This document shows, piece after piece, positions 1-6,100 of a stretch of 8,217 nt of DNA. The position numbers and the translations under genes were made by a program. Positions within the stretch are counted from its first letter, which is position 1. The number at the start of each line of letters is the position of its first letter. The DNA is taken from contig CAAFXL010000281.1 of the NCBI GenBank assembly GCA_900767005.1, forward strand, positions 1 through 8,217, given 5' to 3'. The notes under the pieces were generated by a model, which worked only from the letters and a program-made list of their open reading frames with translations, was not told the origin of the DNA and did not search any database. The DNA is from an uncultured Ruminobacter sp. (lineage in GTDB: Bacteria; Pseudomonadota; Gammaproteobacteria; Enterobacterales; Succinivibrionaceae).

Positions 1-1254
1 GTAAACTTCAACGTTCCAGAAGATCGTTATACTTCAGTATTTAAGACTGAAGAATACCGTCAGAAGGTTGCTGAATTTAAGAACATGGTAAACGAATTCC
101 ATAAGAATGGTTTCCGTGTAATTATGGATGTGGTTTATAACCATACTTATAATAAAGAAATGTTCCAGAATATTACTAGTAAGTACTATACATCAGTAGA
201 TTTATCAGGTTGTGGTAACTCAACTGATTCAAAGAATGATATGGTAAGCCGTTTCATTCGTGACTCATTAGAATATTGGGCAACTGAATACAATATCGAT
301 GGTTTCCGTTTCGATTTAGTTGGTATCTTTGATGTTAGCGACTTTAAGGAATGGGGTGAATACTTAAACTCTAAGTATCCAACTCGTAATTTCTTAATGT
401 ATGGCGAACCATGGAATGGTTATGCAACCGATACAAGTGAAGCTACTCGTGTTCGTTTAGGTACTATTCGTCAAGCTGCTAGTGGTCATGTTGGCGTATT
501 CAATGGTAAATTCCGTGAATGTGTGAAGGGTGGTAGTGATAATGCTCAAGGTGGCTTTATGTTTAACCAAACTTATCACGACTTAGGCCAAGGCGTTTCT
601 AATAACGTTGAATGCGTATCAGCAGGTGTTCGTGGGGCTATTGGCGATAACCAAGGTATGTGGACTCCACTATTTGCAGCAGACCCTGAACAGTCAATTA
701 ACTACTTAACAGCTCATGATAACTTAACTATGGCTGATAAGATTGCTAAGATGACTTCTGATAAGGTTTATGCGTCAAGATTACAAGCTTATGGTAATGG
801 TATTATGTTAGTAAGTCAGGGTATTCCATTCTTACACGCAGGTGTTGAATTTGCTAGAAATAAGAACGGTGACCATAACTCATACAAGTCTACTGGTGGT
901 GTAAATGACATTAAGTGGGGCTTTAAGAAGACCTATAATGATGTATTTAATTACTACAAGGGTATGATTGCTATGCGTAAGGCTCACCCAGCATTCAGAA
1001 TGACTACTCGTCAAGCTATTGAATCAAATGTAAAGACCAGTGGTTACAATGGCGCAATCGTAGTTGATATCAACGGTGGTGCAGTAGGCGATTCTTGGTC
1101 AAGCATTAAGATGGTAATTAATAGCGGCAATAACCTAACTATCAGCGGTGTTGATGGCTGGAAGAAGAAGGTTAATGGCGTAACTGTTCAAAATGATGGT
1201 CAAACTGGTAACAATACTGCAGAAGGTACAGCAGTAACAATTTGGTATAAGTAA
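1..1254 (+). CDS. Type I pullulanase (GH13 debranching enzyme), C-terminal part; 5' end outside window
   Basis: The frame is open from base 1 and ends at TAA 1252-1254, giving 417 residues; the ATG at 85 lies inside the domain and is not the start. The opening residues (VNFNVPEDRYTS) match the segment that follows the YNWGYDP motif of type I pullulanases, so that motif lies just off the left edge. Numbered from Met at base 85, GH13 region I is DVVYNH (15-20), region II is DGFRFDLVG with nucleophile Asp77 (bases 313-315), region III is YGEPW with acid/base Glu108 (406-408), and region IV is TAHDN with Asp212 (718-720). The following GIPFLHAGVEF and the C-terminal beta domain are also typical. 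The enzyme should hydrolyse alpha-1,6 links in pullulan or branched starch. Any signal peptide and N-terminal CBM or PKD modules cannot be seen. The family's usual FRD motif reads FRE (FNGKFREC). The family call is firm; surface location is inferred from the neighbours. Confidence 0.93.
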   Translation, partial: VNFNVPEDRYTSVFKTEEYRQKVAEFKNMVNEFHKNGFRVIMDVVYNHTYNKEMFQNITSKYYTSVDLSGCGNSTDSKNDMVSRFIRDSLEYWATEYNIDGFRFDLVGIFDVSDFKEWGEYLNSKYPTRNFLMYGEPWNGYATDTSEATRVRLGTIRQAASGHVGVFNGKFRECVKGGSDNAQGGFMFNQTYHDLGQGVSNNVECVSAGVRGAIGDNQGMWTPLFAADPEQSINYLTAHDNLTMADKIAKMTSDKVYASRLQAYGNGIMLVSQGIPFLHAGVEFARNKNGDHNSYKSTGGVNDIKWGFKKTYNDVFNYYKGMIAMRKAHPAFRMTTRQAIESNVKTSGYNGAIVVDINGGAVGDSWSSIKMVINSGNNLTISGVDGWKKKVNGVTVQNDGQTGNNTAEGTAVTIWYK

Positions 1255-1265
1255 AAGCGATTATT

Positions 1266-1299
1266 GAGGCCTGCGTGCAGGCCTCTCCCTAAAAAGGGA
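1266..1299 (+). other. Two adjacent hairpins after the pullulanase stop, without a U-tract
   Basis: Arms 1266-1274 and 1277-1285 (GAGGCCTGC / GCAGGCCTC) are perfectly complementary over 9 bp. A second stem pairs 1286-1290 (TCCCT) with 1295-1299 (AGGGA) around an AAAA loop. The GC-rich stem begins 11 nt after the stop codon. No run of T follows on either strand, so this is not a standard intrinsic terminator. The next gene's Shine-Dalgarno (TGAGG, 1304-1308) starts 4 nt after the second stem. I see no promoter in this 63-bp gap, so the downstream gene is probably co-transcribed. The hairpins could stabilise the upstream mRNA end, cause partial termination, or tune translation of the next gene. 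Confidence 0.6.
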
Positions 1300-1317
1300 A
1301 AAATGAGGTTATAAAAA

Positions 1318-3015
1318 ATGTATAAACTTTCAAAATATGCTTTAGCGGTATTAGCAAGCTTCGCAGTAACAGCGTGTGGCGGCGGTGGTGGATCATCAGG
1401 TTCATCAGGTAGCAGCGATACCCCAGCAACTCCAACTGCGAGCACTGCATCATTAGATGTACAAGTTCAAGCTCAGTCATCTGATATTTTTGGTGGTAAC
1501 GTAGCTGCAATGGTTACTGCAGCAAACGATGATGATGTTGTTGCATGTATCGATGAAAATGCTGACTTTACTTGCTCTAATGAAGAAGTTCATGCAAAAG
1601 TTGATAAAAATACAGGTAAAGCAACATTAGAATGGGATCTTGATAAGTATTCATTTAATGATGCTACTAAGGTTATTGTTACTAGAAATAGTACTAACTT
1701 ATTACTTCACTATACTTTAGCTAAAGTAAATAAGACTCAAGATGGTCAGAATATAAAGTATGATAATCTTTATATGTCTACTTTAACTACATTACAAGAT
1801 AAGTATGGTTCAGCCCAAGCTCTAAAGGAAGGCTTAGGTTTACCTAAGGTTGTAAACTTTGCAGCAACTGATATCGTAAATTACGATGATGCTGATGATG
1901 CTCAAGCTGGTGATGTAATTAGAACTATTAATGATTCATCTTATCAATTAGGTTATGGTTTAGCATCTGCTCAGGATACTTCAACTTCTGATAATGCAGT
2001 TACTGTAACTGAGATTAAGACAACTTTAACTAATGTATACAATATCTTAAATCAAACTTTCCAAAAGGATAATATTACTTACGATGTAGCAATTAATATT
2101 ATTATTGGTAATGTTTCAAATGGTAAACCTCCATTTAATTTTGATGATATTGATACATCAAATAAGGCTCCAATTAGTAAATTTGATTACATAACTAACA
2201 ACTTAACTGTTCAATTTACTAACCATTCAACCGATCCAGAAAATGATGCATTAACTTATACTTGGATTTTTGGTGATGGTAGCAATAAATCAACTGAAGA
2301 AAATCCTACTCATACCTTCCCTAAGAGTGGGGTTTATACCGTAACTTTATATGCTAGTGATAAGCAGTCAAGTACTCCTTCACATCAGCAAGTTGTAGTA
2401 ACTTCTCCAAATGATAATACTAATACTAAGCCTGATGCTAAGTTTACTTATAATGTTTCAGGTTTAACTGTAAACTTTGAAGATAAGTCTACTGATGTTG
2501 ATGGTGACCTATTAGCAGTTGAATGGGATTTTGGTGATGGCACAACTTCAAAGAAAGCAAAGCCAACTCACACCTATGCTAAGGAAGGAACTTATAAGGT
2601 AATTTTAACTGTTGATGATGGTTCAGAAAAGGCTCAGTTTGTTAAAGAAATTTCTCTTTATTCTGACCCAACTAACCATGCTCCAGTAGCTGATTTTACT
2701 GTAACTTCTTCAGAATTAACTGTAACTATCACTAACAAATCAACTGATGCTGATGGTGATATCTTAACTTATACTTTTGATATGGGTGATGGTAATAAGA
2801 TTACTAAGAGAGATAGTAGCTTTACTTATACTTATCAAAAGGATGGTACTTACACTATTACTTTAGTTGCTAACGATGGTACTGTAAATTCAGAGCCAAA
2901 ACCTCACACTGTAACTGTAAGTAAGAGCATTGTTGATGAATGTTCAGATGGCGTTTGCCGTCCAGAATGTCCACAAAATTGTTCTTCTGATTTAAAGTGT
3001 ACATTATCTGATTAA
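1318..3015 (+). CDS. Surface lipoprotein with three PKD domains and a Cys-rich tail; no enzyme domain
   Basis: This 565-residue protein has a start supported by TGAGG at 1304-1308, 9 nt before ATG, and by an immediate lipoprotein signal: positive n-region (MYKLSKY), hydrophobic core, lipobox VTAC with Cys20. A Gly5 and Ser/Gly tether follows. Gly at +2 (not Asp) predicts outer-membrane sorting by the E. coli rule. Residues ~45-270 form an N-terminal domain homologous to that of the downstream amylase: Cys77-x8-Cys86 in a CIDEN...C..EE motif, then GKATLEW, LTTLQDKYG, GLGL and INIII. PKD domains lie at ~283-363, ~371-449 and ~454-535, with core motifs WIFGDG, WDFGDG and FDMGDG. The last 30 residues carry five cysteines (542, 547, 551, 555, 561). 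No glycosidase or recognised CBM is visible. Linkage to the pullulanase gene suggests a binding, scaffold or adhesive role in starch use, but the function is unknown. A terminator follows 18 bases after the stop. Confidence 0.9.
   Translation: MYKLSKYALAVLASFAVTACGGGGGSSGSSGSSDTPATPTASTASLDVQVQAQSSDIFGGNVAAMVTAANDDDVVACIDENADFTCSNEEVHAKVDKNTGKATLEWDLDKYSFNDATKVIVTRNSTNLLLHYTLAKVNKTQDGQNIKYDNLYMSTLTTLQDKYGSAQALKEGLGLPKVVNFAATDIVNYDDADDAQAGDVIRTINDSSYQLGYGLASAQDTSTSDNAVTVTEIKTTLTNVYNILNQTFQKDNITYDVAINIIIGNVSNGKPPFNFDDIDTSNKAPISKFDYITNNLTVQFTNHSTDPENDALTYTWIFGDGSNKSTEENPTHTFPKSGVYTVTLYASDKQSSTPSHQQVVVTSPNDNTNTKPDAKFTYNVSGLTVNFEDKSTDVDGDLLAVEWDFGDGTTSKKAKPTHTYAKEGTYKVILTVDDGSEKAQFVKEISLYSDPTNHAPVADFTVTSSELTVTITNKSTDADGDILTYTFDMGDGNKITKRDSSFTYTYQKDGTYTITLVANDGTVNSEPKPHTVTVSKSIVDECSDGVCRPECPQNCSSDLKCTLSD
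2161..2922 (+). repeat. Three tandem PKD-domain coding repeats
   Basis: Three ~80-residue units each follow the PKD plan: a proline-containing opening (NKAP, NTKP, NHAP), an STD.(D/E)(N/G)D loop, a W.FGDG-type core, a THTY/THTF-like strand and a final GTYTVTL-like strand. PKD domains are beta-sandwich spacers of extracellular proteins. The 17-nt string TGGGATTTTGGTGATGG occurs at 2524-2540 here and at 5031-5047 and 5292-5308 in the amylase gene, so the two genes share enough identity for exchange between PKD units. Confidence 0.88.
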
Positions 3016-3032
3016 TAATAAATAAAACTTAT

Positions 3033-3069
3033 AAAAGCATCTTTTTTTAAAAAAAAGATGCTTTTTTTT
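3033..3069 (+). terminator. Intrinsic terminator after the PKD lipoprotein gene
   Basis: Arm 3033-3048 (AAAAGCATCTTTTTTT) pairs with 3050-3065, and a T8 run occupies 3062-3069. It begins 18 bases after the stop codon. The A-run before the stem also makes it potentially active on the minus strand, but no convergent gene is present. It separates the pullulanase/lipoprotein unit from the amylase gene. Confidence 0.9.
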
Positions 3070-3073
3070 ATTT

Positions 3074-3093
3074 ACATTTTGTTTACAAAATGT
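3074..3093. promoter_or_regulatory. 20-bp perfect palindrome, candidate operator
   Basis: ACATTTTGT-TT-ACAAAATGT is a perfect 9+2+9 inverted repeat. It lies just past the terminator U-tract and 35 bp (centre to centre) upstream of the CRP-like site of the amylase promoter, or about -76.5 from the predicted start of transcription. The length and symmetry fit a dimeric regulator's site. I cannot assign it to a family: it lacks the central CG of most LacI-type operators and is not a MalT box. Confidence 0.5.
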
Positions 3094-3107
3094 TAAATTA
3101 ATATTAA

Positions 3108-3160
3108 AAATGTGATCTTAATAAAGTTTTGTTAAAAAAATGATCACTATAATAATAGTG
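3108..3160 (+). promoter_or_regulatory. Predicted class II CRP-dependent promoter of the amylase gene
   Basis: A perfect -10 box TATAAT lies at 3148-3153, giving a predicted start of transcription near G3160 and a 38-base leader. The -35 position (3125-3130, AGTTTT) is poor. AAATGTGATCT at 3108-3118 matches all 11 bases of the left half of the E. coli CRP consensus; the right half (3119-3129) matches 6 of 11 and lacks TCACA. The centre of this 22-bp site lies between 3118 and 3119, exactly -41.5 from G3160, the position used at class II CRP-activated promoters. A weak -35 is expected there. The start of transcription is inferred from the -10 box. Confidence 0.6.
3145..3160. promoter_or_regulatory. 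Inverted repeat spanning the -10 box
   Basis: CACTAT-AATA-ATAGTG is a perfect 6+4+6 inverted repeat. It contains the TATAAT -10 box and ends at the predicted first transcribed base. A protein bound here would block RNA polymerase, so it is a candidate repressor site. In AT-rich DNA a 6-bp arm could also arise by chance. Confidence 0.35.
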
Positions 3161-3197
3161 TAAATTAGTATCTTAGACTATCAAAAAGGATTCATAT

Positions 3198-6100
3198 ATG
3201 AAATATTCAAAGCTTACTCTAGCAGTCTTAATGGGGTTAGGTGTTTCTGCTTGTGGAGGCGGTGGTAGTGGTTCAGGTGATTCTGGCAACAATTCTACTC
3301 CTGCTACCGACAGAAGTTATGCAGTATCAGCTTTCGTTCAAGACGCTGAAGGTAATGCAATCAGTGATGCATTAGTTTGTTACGATAGCAATAATAGCCA
3401 AACCTGTGATAATGGCGAAATTATGGCTTATTCTGGCAACGAAGGTAAGGTTACCTTAGAAGTTAAGGATAGTCAATTTAACGCTCAGACTAATGTTATC
3501 GCAGTTAAAAATGAAAACGTTTACAGTGTAATCCCTTCTGCTGATGAAGTAATTCCACAAGCTACTAATGTTGTAGCAATGGCTGCATACCTAAATCCAG
3601 TTAATACTTTCATTACTAAGTATGCTAAAGATTCAGGTGTAAGTTTTAATGAAGCTAAGAGAAGTATTTCTCAGAATTTAGGAATTGATGCTTCAAAGTT
3701 AGGTGGTAATATTAAGAATGCTCCAGAATCATTTGTAGCATTTGCTCAATCAGCTAGTTCTTTAAATGTTGCAGTAACTCAAGACAATATCGGTGATTTT
3801 AAAGAAACTTATCAGAATATTGATACTGTAATGAAGGAAGAACAAGTAGAATTACAAATCATTATCAATATTATCATCAATAAGAACTCTTTAGATATTG
3901 ATAAAAATGATATTGAACGTAATGAACTTCCAACTGGTAGTTTTGATGCAACATTAAGTGGTTGTCGTGGTTATAAGTTTACTTCAAATGTTACTGATCC
4001 TGATGGCGATAGTCTAACTTATTTATGGGATTTTGGTGATAAAGAAACTTCTACTGAACAAAACCCAGTTCACATTTATGCATCTGCTGGTACTTACAAA
4101 GTTAAATTAACTGTTAAAGATAAGATTGGTAGATTAGTTGTTGATAAGACTTTAAATGTTGATTCAACCAATTGCGAAAGCGTAGTTGTAACTCCAAACT
4201 TCTCATTTGTTCAAGATTCAAGCATTAAGGGTTTAGTAAAATTTACTAACCAATCAACTGGCAATGTAAAGGCTCTATTATGGGACTTTGGTGATGGTAC
4301 TTCTTCAAAGGAATTTAACCCAACCCATACTTATAGCCAATCTGGTACTTATGATGTTACATTAACTGTAATTGATGCTGATGGTAATACTATTGAATCA
4401 GATCCTTCTTCAATTGTGATTGATTTATCAGATGTTACTGTAAATCATGCTCCAAAAGCTGACTTTACTTTAAGCGTTAATAAGTTAAATATCAAGGCTA
4501 CTAACAATTCAAGTGATGAAGATAATGATAAGCTTTCATATTCTTGGATTTTAAGTGATGGCTTTACATCAAATAGTAAGAACTTAGACCATACATTTGC
4601 TAAAGATGGTACTTATAAAGTAACTTTAGTTGTAAGCGATGGTAAGACTCAGTCAACTAAGGATGATTCAGTAACTGTAGCTTCTGATAGTTTATCTGCT
4701 TCAATTAAGGTTCTATCAAATCAAAACCGTAAGGTTTCATTAAGTGCTCAAGTAGAAGGTGCAGATTCTGATGTATCTTATAAGTGGGTAATGGGTGATG
4801 GTACTACTAAGACTGGTAAGAGTGTTGAATACACTTATACTAAAGATGGTCAGTATACTGTTGAATTAACTGTTTCAACTTCTGATAAGACTGTTACCAC
4901 AAAAGAAATTGTAAATATTTCATCTGACAACAATGCTCCAAAGGCAGCATTTAAATCAACTGTTAATGGTAAGAGTGTTTCTTTTGCTAACCAATCAACT
5001 GATCCAGATAATGATACTTTAACTTATGCTTGGGATTTTGGTGATGGTTCTAAGTCTACAGCTAAGAATCCGTCTCATACTTACGCACAAGATGGTAAGA
5101 CTTATAGCGTTAAATTAACTGTAAGTGATGGAAAATTAACTGATGAATCTACTCAATCAGTAGATATTCCTAAGGTTGACATTACTGGTAATCACGCTCC
5201 AACCGTTCTATTTAGATATAGCTTCACTGGTTTATCAGGAACCTTTAGTGTTCAAGCAAAAGATCAAGATAAAGATCCTTTAACTTACACTTGGGATTTT
5301 GGTGATGGTTTAACTTCAACTGAAAAGAATGCTAAGGTTACCTATAAGCAGGGTGGTAAGAAAACTATTAGCTTAACTGTAAGCGATGGTAAGACTTCAA
5401 CTACTAAGACTCATGAAGTAACTTTAGATAATGTTGAAATGGTTAGTCCTACAAAGAATGGTCTATATGTTAAGACTGATTTAACTACCGTTTATGGTTG
5501 GACTGATGATAAAGCTACATTATTTGGTGCTTGGCCAGGACAATCTTTAGCTAAATCTGAAGCTGATGGTTGGATGTTTGTTGATACTTCAGCAATCACT
5601 CAATCAAAGATTAATGTGATTTTCTCAAATGGTGGTCAAAACCAAACTACTGATATTATCGGTATCGCTCCAAAGGGTTGTTTAGTTGATTCTACTGTAA
5701 CTCCATTAGATCAGTGTTCACTTTCAAATGTTGAATTAAAGACTGTTGAAGGTGGTGATGATTTCCCAGAACCTGGTTCAACTATTACAGTTAATGATGA
5801 AGGTGTTAAATTTGGTCAATTAGATTATGGTTCATTCACTTCATCTTCAGATGTATTTGTTGAATCTGCTCCATATGTAATGACTAACTTAGCTCCAGGT
5901 AGTTATCATGAAACTAAGACTGTAACCTTATCATTACAAGATGCTGATAGCAATGAAGCTGATGGTAAGATTTACTACACCTTAGATAACACAGTTCCAA
6001 CTGAAGATTCTACTTTATACACAGGTCCTATTACTTTAGAAGATAATTCTTCTGATGGTTTAGGTACTGCTTATAGATTAAGAACTTTAGTAGTTGGTGA

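Noticed and set aside
85..87. ATG at 85 as the start of the pullulanase gene
   Set aside because: The frame is open back to base 1 and the 28 residues before it fit the pullulanase family. The ATG lies inside the catalytic domain and has no ribosome binding site.
1200..1510. Reverse-strand open frames over the lipoprotein gene start (1200-1445 and 1289-1510)
   Set aside because: They are antisense to the pullulanase end and to the lipoprotein signal region, have low-complexity Pro/Leu/His content from the Gly-rich codons opposite, and have no recognisable domain.
3070..3197. MalT box or FNR site in the amylase promoter
   Set aside because: No GGA(T/G)GA motif on either strand and no TTGAT-N4-ATCAA in this interval.
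2161..5429. Tandem repeats as a CRISPR array or satellite DNA
   Set aside because: The periodicity is at protein level (about 80 residues, PKD domains) in one continuous reading frame, with diverged DNA and no identical repeats separated by unique spacers.
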